The position numbers and the translations under genes were made by a program. 64,000 nucleotides of DNA from Bacteroidales bacterium (GTDB lineage: Bacteria > Bacteroidota > Bacteroidia > Bacteroidales > P3): assembly GCA_017522105.1 (NCBI GenBank), contig JAFXAA010000016.1:1-64000 (forward strand). The letters are read 5' to 3'. Position 1 is the first letter of the stretch. Every line of letters begins with the position of its first letter. This document shows positions 26,690-35,189 of this stretch, piece after piece. The notes below the pieces were generated by a model. The model searched no databases, had not been told where the DNA came from, and saw only the letters and a list, made by a program, of their open reading frames with translations.

Positions 26690-28321
26690 TTAATTTCGGC
26701 ACAGGCGGGCCCCGACGGGCGCATCCGAATACGCGGGACGGCGACGCGCACCCAGAAAGCCGAAGCCCGCATTCGCTCCGCCAGACGCAACACCACCGAG
26801 CAAGGCAGCGAACCAGCCCGTAGAGGAGCCGTGGTAGTAGTAGTCACCGACACCGGCGGTGGCACCTACGCCAGCTCCGCCCTGCACCATCGGCAGCGAC
26901 AGGCCATTTTCGGCCATGCTTTCGCGGGCCAGGTAGCCGTCGGTCATCGGCATGGTGGCGATAAGGGTGTAGCCGTGGCTTGCGCCGTTACTCTCCGCGT
27001 CGGTGTCGCCTGGCGTGAAGTAGTTGGCGGGGTTGTCGCACCAGTAGGCCTTGAAGGACACGCCGTCATTGTAGGCCAGGAGGTCGTCGCAGTTGGCCCA
27101 GATGTAGCCGATAGGCAGCTCCACGCCGAACACGCAGCCGCACTTGATGGTCTTTTCGGTGCCGTTGGCCATCTCCAGCTTGTAGGTCACATAGCCGGTG
27201 TTGTCGCCGAGCGGTGCCGTCACGCCGTTGGGGATGAAAGGCTCGTAAGCGACGGCACCCCAATTCTGCCACTCGGACGAGGTCAGCTTCTCTGTGCTGC
27301 CCTCACCGAAGGCGGTGACGTTCTGAATGTCGTAGTTGAGGTACTTGCAGCGGGCACCCCAAGCCAGCTCATTCAGCACATGGAAGGAGCCGATGTGGAG
27401 TCTTTCGTCGCTTGCGGTGATGCTGTGGGCGGTGTTCACGGCGTTACAGGCTGTGCGGAACTCCGTCCGTGTCATGCCTGTGCGGCACATGCCGAGTTCC
27501 GAGTGGAAGGTCTCATCGTCCGTGCTGCCGGTGACGTTGCCGCCACGGCAAGCCTCGGCGAGGGTGTGCCAGTCAGCGTCAGCCACAAGGCCCTCGTTAC
27601 CCTCCAACGAGCTGTCGAAGGCACCGAAGTAGGGAGTGCTGTAGTTGATGGTACCGGCGGCGTTCTGCACGACGTGGCGCAGGATGGGCGACTCGTCGCC
27701 GCTGCTGGTCTGCATGTATGCCATGTCAGCCCATTTCAGCAGGCAGTTCGACACCATGCCGTTCTGCACCAGCGCACTGTTGGCGACCGTCGTGCCGGTG
27801 TACTTGGAGGCCATGAACTTCGAGATCACCATGCGGGGGATGAGCGTGAAGCCCGGAAGCTCGAAGTCCGAGTAGAGGCGGTAGCGGTCTCCGTCCTGGT
27901 ACTCGATACGGAGGTAGTGTTCGGGAATCTCCACCATGACGTTGCCGTCCTTGCCGGTGAGGTCTGCCGGTACCGTGCCGCCCTCTTTGTAGCGGCTGTC
28001 GTTTTTGTCAAGGTAATACTTGACGGAGCCGTCGGGATTCTCCACAAAGGAGCGGATGCGCTCCCACCACGGCTGGGCGGTGGGTGTCATCAGTTCGGGG
28101 TTGACGGCTTCGAGTTCCTGACTGATGGAGCTGCGCCAATTCTTCTGGCAGATGCCATAGAACGGCTTGCTGGTCATCAAGAACGCCTGGAGGATGACAT
28201 CCGACTGGTCCACCAGCACCGTTTGGCCATTGTCCTTTCGGACAGCCACGACTTTCACATTGCCAGCGTCGCCGGTATACAACGGCAGAAGCTTGGCTCT
28301 TTTTACGTTAAACTGTGTCAT
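26690..28321 (-). CDS. DGR variable protein, tail-tip / receptor-binding candidate
   Basis: This 543-residue phage protein ends in a C-type-lectin-like domain whose last 42 residues (from WFAALLGG to RLCR) are the variable repeat product. Residues that differ from the template translation are mostly at template Asn codons: N becomes V, S, G, G, R, R, Y, D or P, Y becomes F or C, and I becomes V. The N-terminal part (MTQFNVKRAKLLPLYTG) is probably the virion anchor; the middle carries GADTDAESNGASHGYT-like lectin-fold segments. It sits in the tail block beside a coiled-coil fibre gene, so diversification most likely changes which surface molecule the phage binds. Confidence 0.9.
   Translation of the reverse strand: MTQFNVKRAKLLPLYTGDAGNVKVVAVRKDNGQTVLVDQSDVILQAFLMTSKPFYGICQKNWRSSISQELEAVNPELMTPTAQPWWERIRSFVENPDGSVKYYLDKNDSRYKEGGTVPADLTGKDGNVMVEIPEHYLRIEYQDGDRYRLYSDFELPGFTLIPRMVISKFMASKYTGTTVANSALVQNGMVSNCLLKWADMAYMQTSSGDESPILRHVVQNAAGTINYSTPYFGAFDSSLEGNEGLVADADWHTLAEACRGGNVTGSTDDETFHSELGMCRTGMTRTEFRTACNAVNTAHSITASDERLHIGSFHVLNELAWGARCKYLNYDIQNVTAFGEGSTEKLTSSEWQNWGAVAYEPFIPNGVTAPLGDNTGYVTYKLEMANGTEKTIKCGCVFGVELPIGYIWANCDDLLAYNDGVSFKAYWCDNPANYFTPGDTDAESNGASHGYTLIATMPMTDGYLARESMAENGLSLPMVQGGAGVGATAGVGDYYYHGSSTGWFAALLGGVASGGANAGFGFLGARRRPAYSDAPVGARLCRN
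26696..26819 (-). repeat. DGR variable repeat (VR)
   Basis: Homologous to the template at 26454-26577 and forming the 3' end of the variable protein gene; the stop codon at 26690-26692 follows after one more codon. A GC-rich common block (TCGGGGCCCGCCT on the minus strand) near its 3' end is the likely start region for mutagenic homing. Confidence 0.95.
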
Positions 28322-28339
28322 AAGCTTTAAAATTTGAAT

Positions 28340-29017
28340 TTAAAAAACATCGATTTCTAAAGGCAAATCGTTCTCGTCGGTCAGCACCACGCCGTTTTCG
28401 TCTGCCAGCAGCCATGCAATGCGGAACATCTCCACGCCGTAGGTCTCATCGTCCGGCGACCATCCGGCGAACATGACGCGTGGCAGGGGGCAGTCGTATT
28501 CGAAAGTCATCGTCGCGCCGTTCTGGTCGGTCACGGCTTTGCCGCTGGTGGCTTCCGTGCCGTCGGCGAGTGTCGCGCCCCGGTCGATGTCGCCCAGGAG
28601 GTGCCAAACTCCGTTGCTGAGTTGTGCCAGCATGACAAACTCCAGGTTGGCGGCGATAGCGAGGAAGCCCAGCATCTTACGGCGAAAGCCGGGGTGGTGT
28701 ACTTCTAATGTGACGTGGAAGGAGCGGTTTCCTGCCGCGCTGCCCTGCACGGCATATTTCAGTTCGCCGAGGTCGCGCTGGGCGTATATCTCGCCGAACT
28801 CCGCACCGCTTTTGAGCGTGATGGCGCGTTGAGTCATTGCCGAGTTGCCGACGATGACGAAGTCTTCCATCTCGTTAGGCTGTGCCGCGATGACGGCATT
28901 GATAGCCTCGATGTCGTTTTTCGGCACAAAAAGCAGGCGACGGACTCCGCTGGTGACGTTCTCGCAGAATTCGGGCAGCGAGAGTTCCGATATTGACAGA
29001 TTACATACTGTTGACAT
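28340..29017 (-). CDS. phage structural protein, paralogue of the protein at 40795-41400
   Basis: The 225-residue protein is clearly homologous to the 201-residue product at 40795-41400 over almost its whole length, sharing DLGELKYAVQG and EATSGKAVTDQNGAT. It adds a C-terminal extension (about 195-225). The fold family is not certain, but abundance-type virion proteins such as tail tube subunits fit. It is transcribed directly upstream of the retroelement variable protein and may be its virion partner. Confidence 0.6.
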   Translation of the reverse strand: MSTVCNLSISELSLPEFCENVTSGVRRLLFVPKNDIEAINAVIAAQPNEMEDFVIVGNSAMTQRAITLKSGAEFGEIYAQRDLGELKYAVQGSAAGNRSFHVTLEVHHPGFRRKMLGFLAIAANLEFVMLAQLSNGVWHLLGDIDRGATLADGTEATSGKAVTDQNGATMTFEYDCPLPRVMFAGWSPDDETYGVEMFRIAWLLADENGVVLTDENDLPLEIDVF

Positions 29018-29037
29018 ATACCTATTATATTATATTG

Positions 29038-29817
29038 TTAATCAAATACCAGAGTGGCGACAGCATCGAGGCCTTTGCCTTCCTTGATGTTCTGGATAAT
29101 ATCGTTAGTCTTTTCGCGTGTCTGCTCGAGGTGTTTCTTCATGCCTGAGCTGTTATTACCCACCTCTGTCTCTAGTGTATTCACCTTTTGCACGAGGCCG
29201 GAATCTTTGCCGCCGACCGTTGTCTTGAGGTTTTGTACGTCGCTGCTGAGTGAGGAGCATTGAGAAGCCGCGTTGGTGGCTGTCGATGCAGCCGTTTGAG
29301 CCTGTCCCACTTTTTCCTGCATGGAGTCGATGAGTCCCAGCCTCTCGCTGGTGTCGGCCACGCGGCCTTGCTCCAGCGACTCGACGCGGGCTTTATAGGG
29401 TGTCAGTCCGTCGATGAGGGCACGGTCTTCCGTGCGATGGCCTTCCAGTGTTTCGACGCGGGCCTTATAGGGTGTCAGGCCGTCGATAAGCTCGCGGTCT
29501 TCCGTGCGATGGCCTTCCAGCACCACGATGCGAGGGCCGTGTGCCTCGCAGCCGTTCACGCGCTGGGAGAATTGAGCAATGGCATCCAGCGTTTCGCTGT
29601 CCAGCGACAGCTCCAGGTCAGACTGTGACAGGGAGCCTTCCAGCACATGGAGGTTGATCCTGGGGCGGTTGATGATTTTGTTATAGTCAATCTTGCCGTC
29701 CGTGATGCAGTTGTCGAGGGCACCTGTGCGCTCGTTGAAAGCGACAATCAGATTATTGATTATCTCCACCATCTGCCCGAAAGTCATTCCCTGTTGTATT
29801 GTCGGTATAGCACTCAT
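29038..29817 (-). CDS. coiled-coil tail-fibre-like protein with tandem repeats
   Basis: A 259-residue protein with a globular N-terminus (about 1-60), two consecutive 24-residue repeats (LEGHRTEDR followed by LIDGLTPYKARVE) at residues 100-147, and heptad-like coiled coil to residue 245. This is the architecture of a trimeric fibre shaft. It ends upstream of the structural paralogue and of the retroelement variable protein. Start and upstream stop overlap by four bases. Confidence 0.65.
   Translation of the reverse strand: MSAIPTIQQGMTFGQMVEIINNLIVAFNERTGALDNCITDGKIDYNKIINRPRINLHVLEGSLSQSDLELSLDSETLDAIAQFSQRVNGCEAHGPRIVVLEGHRTEDRELIDGLTPYKARVETLEGHRTEDRALIDGLTPYKARVESLEQGRVADTSERLGLIDSMQEKVGQAQTAASTATNAASQCSSLSSDVQNLKTTVGGKDSGLVQKVNTLETEVGNNSSGMKKHLEQTREKTNDIIQNIKEGKGLDAVATLVFD
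29377..29520 (-). repeat. 72-base tandem repeat inside the fibre gene
   Basis: Two in-frame 72-base units (29449-29520 and 29377-29448) encode the 24-residue repeat of the fibre-like protein. Confidence 0.85.
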
Positions 29818-31439
29818 GTCAATAGGTTGTTAATTGTTGGTGTAGTGCGTATTTCATCGTCGACGATTACCTCCCAATCTTCTATCACATCTGTAACCGA
29901 GACGACGCGGCTGGTGTCGCCGTCGGAGATATTTTCTTGCTGATTCTCCACGAAGCGGAAAGAAAACTCCACCGACACCAAGCCGTTAGCGTCGTCGCGT
30001 GTGACGAAGGAACCGGCTTCCACCGTCACGCGCACCCAGCGGCCGTTAGACTTGATATAGTGGTACTCGTTGCTGACGCACTGGCCTATGAGCCTGGCTT
30101 CCGCGTGTGAAAGCGTATTGAGGACGGCAGTATAGACCTCACCCTTCTCTGTGAAGTCGAGGTAACGTCTGCCGTCCTTTTTCAGCACGTCGGCCTCTGT
30201 CTGTGACTCCTTGCGCAGCTCTCCGCATACCACGGACTTCAGGAAGCCGTATTTGTTCTGTAGAAGGAACTGGTTTTGCTCGAAGAAATCGGGCAGGACG
30301 ACATAGGTCCGATACCATGTGCCGCCCGTGGAGGACACTTCAACGGTGTAGTGCAGCACTTCCACGTTGAAGCGCGAAGGGCTGACATCTATGCGGTACA
30401 CCTGGCCGTTGACCTGGTTGTATGTGTCCGTTACTGTCACCGTGGAGCCGTCGCTTTTGGTGCCTCTCAGCGTCACCGTAACCCTTCTGCTGTTGCTCAC
30501 GGCCACGCCCATGCTGGTAAACCTGTCATAGAAGAGGCCATAGACATATTCGCACTGTGAGCGGCGCACCTTCAAGGTCTTGCCTGTGTCCTCACCAATC
30601 ACCCAGAAGAGGTCACTCGACTCTGTTATCTGGTAAGACTGGCCGCTTTTCCAGTCCGGCAGATTGAGGGCGGCGTAACGCTCCACCTCTTCGCCGCACA
30701 GCGCGTAATACCATCCGTCGTTTGTCGGTGTCGTGGCCCAATTCTGTATTCTGGGGCTTCCGTTGCCCCAGGTCTCGCCGTAGCTGACGCGGTACTTCAT
30801 CAGGGCGTTAGTCAGCAGCTGGAAAACGGAGCTTCCCCCGGTGGGGATATCGGGCTGTGGGATAAAGTCCTTCAGCACGGCGAGGTCTATAGCCACGTCG
30901 CCGTTATCGTCTGGGTTGAACACCAGGCCGTCGCATACATGGTTGACCAGCACGTTATTGTTATTCACGACTGCCGACACCTTGGCCACCACGGCATAGT
31001 TGGGTTTTTTTGTTCTGTCGCTTCCCTCGTCGTAAATGTCGGGTGTCAGTGTGCTGGTCCTCACGCCGTTGTTGTCGGTGAAATAAATCTCCGCGACGTG
31101 GTGGCCGACATCCAGCCCTGTCAGTTCTATTGTCGTGGAGGTGCGTGTCGCGGTGAAGAGCTGCTTGACGTAGTAGTTCCTTTGCATCTTCAAAGTCAGC
31201 GTCGAGCGGCTTGTGGCCGAGTATTCATCGTCGGCGCTGCTGATGTTGTACACCAGCAGGAAGCCGTCGATGCTCAACACCACCGTCCCGGAAGAGCCGA
31301 GGTAGGAGTTTGGAAACGTCCATTTGAAATGACAGGCAGAGCCAGCCGACAGCTGGATGCTGTTGCTGTGCAACTTCAGGCGGTTTCTGTTTTTCACCCA
31401 CCCGAGCAGGAAAGGCTCTTCTTGAACTGTTAGCGGCAT
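29814..31439 (-). CDS. phage tail or baseplate structural protein
   Basis: This 541-residue protein is mostly beta-type, with immunoglobulin-like stretches (for example the TLTLKMQRNYYVKQLF and TTIELTGLDVGHHVAEIYF strands in the N-terminal third). No catalytic motif is seen. It is the first gene of a leftward unit that goes on with the fibre and the retroelement, and it has its own TACTTTTG promoter box. Confidence 0.55.
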   Translation of the reverse strand: MPLTVQEEPFLLGWVKNRNRLKLHSNSIQLSAGSACHFKWTFPNSYLGSSGTVVLSIDGFLLVYNISSADDEYSATSRSTLTLKMQRNYYVKQLFTATRTSTTIELTGLDVGHHVAEIYFTDNNGVRTSTLTPDIYDEGSDRTKKPNYAVVAKVSAVVNNNNVLVNHVCDGLVFNPDDNGDVAIDLAVLKDFIPQPDIPTGGSSVFQLLTNALMKYRVSYGETWGNGSPRIQNWATTPTNDGWYYALCGEEVERYAALNLPDWKSGQSYQITESSDLFWVIGEDTGKTLKVRRSQCEYVYGLFYDRFTSMGVAVSNSRRVTVTLRGTKSDGSTVTVTDTYNQVNGQVYRIDVSPSRFNVEVLHYTVEVSSTGGTWYRTYVVLPDFFEQNQFLLQNKYGFLKSVVCGELRKESQTEADVLKKDGRRYLDFTEKGEVYTAVLNTLSHAEARLIGQCVSNEYHYIKSNGRWVRVTVEAGSFVTRDDANGLVSVEFSFRFVENQQENISDGDTSRVVSVTDVIEDWEVIVDDEIRTTPTINNLLT

Positions 31440-31455
31440 ACTCTATTCTTTACTG

Positions 31456-31463
31456 CAAAAGTA
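31456..31463 (-). promoter_or_regulatory. Bacteroidetes -7 box for the tail-tip / DGR unit
   Basis: TACTTTTG on the minus strand lies 16 bases upstream of the ATG at 31439. It could drive the whole 31439-25240 unit, including the variable protein, template and reverse transcriptase, since I see no terminator in between. Confidence 0.55.
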
Positions 31464-31493
31464 CCTCATACCTTATTATCTATAGGGGACACC

Positions 31494-31955
31494 CTATTTC
31501 ACTACGCCGCCGAATAGCCGCACCACCTTTCCGGCCTGTTGGTCGGCCACAATGTCGAGCAGTCGAGACTCCTGGCGTTGTAGCGTCCCACTGAGCCAGT
31601 CGCTCATCGAGCGGGAGGTGTGGCCCACGAGGGCGCGGGGAGTACCGCGTCCCACGCCGTACTCGCGGAAGATGCCGTGTACCGGGAATTGGAAAGCCAC
31701 CCCTGCCACCTCACCGGCATTTGTTTTCAGCTGGTATTGGATGTGGTTGCGAAGGATGGTCTCTGTGGTGCCTTTCTTCGGGCCACTCTTGTAGGTGTGG
31801 CTTTTCTTCTTACCCTTTTGGAACGCCGTAGCCTGGAGTTTGGCCATCTTCTGCACCGTCTCACTCCAGAGCTGCATCTGATGGTTATACTCCGTATCGG
31901 TCAGCACGTCGCGCCGCCCGCTGTACACGTCGCGGATATTCAGCTTTTTCGCCAT
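31494..31955 (-). CDS. HK97-gp10-like neck / tail-completion protein
   Basis: The 153-residue basic protein has the HGIFREYGVGRGTPRALVGHTSRSM segment (about 96-121) seen in gp10-type head-tail joining proteins, and a helical C-terminus. Its start overlaps the end of the spanin-like gene by 16 bases. Confidence 0.55.
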   Translation of the reverse strand: MAKKLNIRDVYSGRRDVLTDTEYNHQMQLWSETVQKMAKLQATAFQKGKKKSHTYKSGPKKGTTETILRNHIQYQLKTNAGEVAGVAFQFPVHGIFREYGVGRGTPRALVGHTSRSMSDWLSGTLQRQESRLLDIVADQQAGKVVRLFGGVVK

Positions 31956-32566
31956 AACTTGAACACTACAAATGCTATCAAGGCGATCACGGCGGCGATA
32001 GCCAGCCAGCCCGCCTTGATGAGGAACTTCTGGCCGCCGGTGAGTTGTGCCGGCACTTCCACATATACCGTGTCGGACTTCTCGTTGCTATGGTATTCCT
32101 CGTGTGTCGTTTCCGTCACAGGAACGGCGACATCCACAGGCGTTTGGATAGTCTGTGCCTTGTTATCCAGCGTGTGGTGAAGGAAGCCGAGGCTGTCGAT
32201 GAACGCTGTGCTGACGGCCATGCTGGTCTCGAGGTTGGATGTGTCTTTGTCCGGCAGCACGTTGACGATACGCTCCACAGGAATTTCCACCGGCACCATG
32301 ACCATGACCGTGTCGATACGCACCACCACCGACTCGCGGATGCTGTCCTGTTGGTTGGTGTGTGACACCGAGGGGGGTGCCGCCGTCTTACGGCAGCACC
32401 CGGTCAGTGCCAGCAACAATATTAATCCTAAAACTATAGCCGTCAGAATGGCTTTCCAGCCTATGGAGCTGGGAGCTGCCATTTCCCGCAGGGTGCTTTC
32501 GGGCTGCCAATGGTAGCCCTCGTTTCCGGCAGTGGGGAAAGGTTTGGGATAGGGTGATTTGCTCAT
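31940..32566 (-). CDS. putative unimolecular spanin
   Basis: The protein (208 residues, or 180 from an internal Met at 32482) has an N-terminal hydrophobic stretch ending in the lipobox LALTGC and a C-terminal membrane helix (about 182-203) followed by LWRKS. An outer-membrane lipid anchor plus an inner-membrane helix on one chain is the layout of unimolecular spanins, which fuse the two membranes at lysis. It lies three bases downstream of the endolysin gene. The internal start gives a more normal signal length. No sequence homology is claimed; the call rests on topology and position. Confidence 0.6.
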   Translation of the reverse strand: MSKSPYPKPFPTAGNEGYHWQPESTLREMAAPSSIGWKAILTAIVLGLILLLALTGCCRKTAAPPSVSHTNQQDSIRESVVVRIDTVMVMVPVEIPVERIVNVLPDKDTSNLETSMAVSTAFIDSLGFLHHTLDNKAQTIQTPVDVAVPVTETTHEEYHSNEKSDTVYVEVPAQLTGGQKFLIKAGWLAIAAVIALIAFVVFKLWRKS

Positions 32567-32568
32567 AA

Positions 32569-33135
32569 CTATCTGTCTGAAAATTTGATGATTTTTCCGT
32601 TATTCATCACTAGCTTACCCCACTTGATGCTGTCGAGGCGGCGCAGCCACCCTTTGAGGAATTTCTTTTGTGTAGGCTTGGCTTCCACGATGCGACGGAA
32701 GAACGCCTCGCGTTCTTTCTTGATCTCGTTGAAGAAAGCCTGGTGGTCTGTGGCGTTGAGTGCCGCGAGGGTCTTGGGACCTACCACGCCATCGGCAGTC
32801 ACGCCGAGCATCCGCTGGGGGATGACGATGCCGTGTTTTCCGCTGCCCCATACCCAATCCACGAGGATGTTGGCCAGCGACTGACTCTCAATCTGGTCAG
32901 CCTTCCAGCGGTTCCAATAGTGGGGACGGAGCACCGCGTCCACGGCCTCCGCGTCGGAGATAAGCTTCAGGTCGGAAACGTCTATGTCGCCGTCGCCGTC
33001 CTTGTCATAGCCCACCTTACGCCAGGTGGCGAGAGTAACCCCTTTGTTTGTGGCACCGCCCGCGTCGTCGGGGTCATTCACGAAGCCTCCCTCGAAGGAG
33101 AGGATAAAAGGTGCCAATTTCATCACGTCTGCCAT
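32569..33135 (-). CDS. phage endolysin, glycoside hydrolase family 108
   Basis: This 188-residue enzyme cleaves the glycan strands of peptidoglycan at lysis. The family signature [21 protein letters not shown] begins at residue 14 with the catalytic Glu15. A C-terminal peptidoglycan-binding part ([17 protein letters not shown], near 109-125) follows. An insert, [15 protein letters not shown], resembles a calcium-binding dockerin or EF-hand loop. It has no signal peptide, so a holin is needed for export. Confidence 0.9.
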   Translation of the reverse strand: MADVMKLAPFILSFEGGFVNDPDDAGGATNKGVTLATWRKVGYDKDGDGDIDVSDLKLISDAEAVDAVLRPHYWNRWKADQIESQSLANILVDWVWGSGKHGIVIPQRMLGVTADGVVGPKTLAALNATDHQAFFNEIKKEREAFFRRIVEAKPTQKKFLKGWLRRLDSIKWGKLVMNNGKIIKFSDR

Positions 33136-33422
33136 TACAAAACAACTTTTAGACCGTTAAACATTCTGATATTGTCGATGCTCACCGGCACGACGTGGCC
33201 GATTTTGTTGCCGCTGGCATCGCACTGTTGGACTCCCCTGAGGCGGTTGCTCTTCATATCGGCCCTGAGGCCGCAGGTGTAGGCGTGGCTCATCGTCACC
33301 ACTTCCCCCTCCTTGTTGTAAAACTGGATGGAGAAGAGCACCCTGTGGCCGTATTGGTCTTCTCTCACCTCCATCTGGCGCAGAGCGTCCACCCTTCGGA
33401 TAGTCTTATATTCCTTTTCCAT
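33135..33422 (-). CDS. small phage protein upstream of the endolysin
   Basis: A 95-residue protein beginning [19 protein letters not shown], mostly beta by pattern, with no recognised family. The start at 33422 was chosen because a TATCTTTG promoter box ends four bases before it; the longer frame would begin before the promoter. Its stop overlaps the endolysin start by one base (TAATG), so it heads the lysis unit. Confidence 0.55.
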   Translation of the reverse strand: MEKEYKTIRRVDALRQMEVREDQYGHRVLFSIQFYNKEGEVVTMSHAYTCGLRADMKSNRLRGVQQCDASGNKIGHVVPVSIDNIRMFNGLKVVL

Positions 33423-33426
33423 AATG

Positions 33427-33434
33427 CAAAGATA
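33427..33434 (-). promoter_or_regulatory. Bacteroidetes -7 box for the lysis unit, leaderless
   Basis: TATCTTTG on the minus strand is separated from the ATG at 33422 by only four bases (CATT). Transcription would begin at or next to the start codon. Confidence 0.6.
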
Positions 33435-33579
33435 GAATGTACCGAACAATCCCGCAGGGACATAGCAAATAGGCCGGAGGCCGTCAAACGAGTGACCGCA
33501 GGGAACACCGCAGTCCTTTTTTTCGCAAGCAAAGCGCAGCGAAAAAAAATTTTTGAGACCAAATTTTAACATTATTTAA

Positions 33580-33642
33580 CACCATTTTTGGTGTATTTTT
33601 ATACACCAAATTTGGTGTATTCAAATATTTTTCGTATCTTTG
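33580..33642 (+). promoter_or_regulatory. operator pair and promoter of the ArdC island
   Basis: Two ACACC-N6-GGTGT palindromes lie in tandem: 33580-33595 and, within a perfect 20-base palindrome, 33601-33620. The -7 box TATCTTTG follows at 33635-33642. A related palindrome overlaps the promoter of the Xre gene at 35146-35161, which suggests that the Xre protein binds here. Confidence 0.7.
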
Positions 33643-33753
33643 TATTATAGAAATGAGGGAGTTAGATGTGTAAGTGACTGAAAGACAGCAGCACAGCCAA
33701 ATCAAAGAAATTAGGTAGTTAGAAATTTATAAACATCAAAAAATTAGGTAATT

Positions 33754-33909
33754 ATGAGTAAGTTAGTCAAAATGTACATCGCCGAAATGGTAAGGAGTGC
33801 AAAAGTCATCAACAAGCAGTTAAAGCGGGAGCGGAGCGAAGAGAGCCGTGCCGAAATGCAGCGGGAGCTGGACAGCATCATCGCCGACATCGCGCTTTAT
33901 TTAATGTAG
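33754..33909 (+). CDS. small helical protein, first gene of the ArdC island
   Basis: A 51-residue frame (MSKLVKMYIAEMVRSAK, ending IIADIALYLM) starts about 105 bases after the promoter and ends 26 bases before the ArdC-like gene. It is highly charged and amphipathic. I recognise no family, and existence as a protein rests on position and its consistent codon use. Confidence 0.5.
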   Translation: MSKLVKMYIAEMVRSAKVINKQLKRERSEESRAEMQRELDSIIADIALYLM

Positions 33910-33935
33910 TGTGTAACATCTAAAACTCTCAAACA

Positions 33936-34829
33936 ATGGAAAAAAGAAATCTTTATCAAGAGGTAACGGACAGAGTTCTCAACGAGTTAAAGAATGGTGT
34001 CATTCCCTGGGCGAAGCCTTGGCGGGGTGGTGTCGCCGTCAGCCATACCACCGGCGGGGCATACACCTTTCTCAATCAAATGCTCATCAGTTTCAGCTCC
34101 ACCGCTTCGGTAGTGGGAGGTGAATATCTCACCTTCAAGCAAGTAAAGAAAGAAGGCGGCAATGTTCGCAAGGGTGAGAAGTCCGCGCTCATCATGTTCT
34201 ACTGCAAAGACTACAGCACCAAGGAGAAAGACGAGGACGGCGAGGAAATGACAGTCATACATGAGTACGACCGCCCCATCTTGAAAGCCTATCATGTTTT
34301 CGAGGTCAGCCAATGCGAAGGTATCGAGCGGCGGCACACGGCCAAGGCCCTCGCCGAGGGTGGCGAGGTTTTGGAGGTGTCGGACCGAGCCGAAGCTGCC
34401 GCCATGGCCTATCTTGATGGTGCCGGCATCCCCTTATTGCAGCGTATCGGCGACACGGCAGCCTACAGCTGCAGCGAGGACAAAATCGTCATGCCGAGCC
34501 GGGAGCAGTTCGACAGCGTGGCGCGTTATTATTCCACGTTATTCCATGAGATGACGCACAGCACAGGAGCCGAGAAGCGTTTGAAGCGTGACATGTCAGG
34601 CCGTTTCGGGTCGAAAAAGTATGCCCGCGAGGAGTTAGTCGCCGAGATGGGAGCCGCCTATCTGTCGGCCATCCTCGGCACTGCCGATGACGACAGCCTG
34701 AAAGCTTCGGCCAGCTACATCGAGAATTGGAGCAAGGCGCTCACGGAGGACAATGCGCTGGTGGTCTATGCTGCCAGCAGGGCGCAGAGAGCCGCCGAGT
34801 ACATCATGAGTTACAGCGAAAGCAAATAG
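33936..34829 (+). CDS. ArdC-like antirestriction protein (ssDNA-binding plus zincin domain)
   Basis: The 297-residue protein has an N-terminal ArdC-type domain (LYQEVTDRVLNELKNGVIPWAKPW, then LTFKQVKKEGGNVRKGEKS) and a C-terminal metallopeptidase domain with H204-E205-M206-T207-H208. ArdC proteins protect incoming single-stranded DNA from host restriction. It is on the strand opposite to most phage genes, in the accessory island governed by the palindromic operator. Confidence 0.85.
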   Translation: MEKRNLYQEVTDRVLNELKNGVIPWAKPWRGGVAVSHTTGGAYTFLNQMLISFSSTASVVGGEYLTFKQVKKEGGNVRKGEKSALIMFYCKDYSTKEKDEDGEEMTVIHEYDRPILKAYHVFEVSQCEGIERRHTAKALAEGGEVLEVSDRAEAAAMAYLDGAGIPLLQRIGDTAAYSCSEDKIVMPSREQFDSVARYYSTLFHEMTHSTGAEKRLKRDMSGRFGSKKYAREELVAEMGAAYLSAILGTADDDSLKASASYIENWSKALTEDNALVVYAASRAQRAAEYIMSYSESK

Positions 34830-34881
34830 TTAAAAATCCGTGGCGGTGGTGAGAGCTGCCGCCACACAAAACCGAAAAGCC

Positions 34882-35142
34882 ATGTATCAAGACATAGACA
34901 TAACAAACAACATCAGAGAGAAATACGGTGACGATGTGGTCGTATTCATCAAAAAGGAGTTATCAGACGACAGTGATTGGGTCGTAGTCGGCGACTGTGT
35001 GAAGCAGGTGGCCAATGCCATCAGTGGCAAGCTTGGGAAGGTTGCCGAGTTGTTTTCCTCCTCGTTGGAATTTCCAGCCGACAACCTCGACCAGGTGACC
35101 AAAGACTGCATAAAAGCGGGTTATCGGTGTTGTTTTGTTTGA
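34882..35142 (+). CDS. small accessory protein, unknown
   Basis: An 86-residue protein starting MYQDIDITNNIREKYGDD, acidic and helical. The start at 34882 was preferred to 34840 because the longer frame adds a low-complexity Ala/Arg stretch with no ribosome-site support. It lies between the ArdC-like and Xre genes and is probably co-transcribed with the former. Confidence 0.55.
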   Translation: MYQDIDITNNIREKYGDDVVVFIKKELSDDSDWVVVGDCVKQVANAISGKLGKVAELFSSSLEFPADNLDQVTKDCIKAGYRCCFV

Positions 35143-35145
35143 AAA

Positions 35146-35168
35146 ACACCAAAAAAGGTGTATCTTTG
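35146..35168 (+). promoter_or_regulatory. operator overlapping the Xre promoter
   Basis: The palindrome ACACC-AAAAAA-GGTGT (35146-35161) abuts and shares one base with the -7 box TATCTTTG (35161-35168). Binding there would block the Xre gene's own promoter, so autoregulation is likely. Confidence 0.65.
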
Positions 35169-35189
35169 CAAAAACAAAGAAATAACACC

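Noticed and set aside
26451-26702. Open frame of 83 residues over the template repeat
   Set aside because: It looks like a protein only because the template copies the end of the variable protein gene; the region is the non-coding DGR template.
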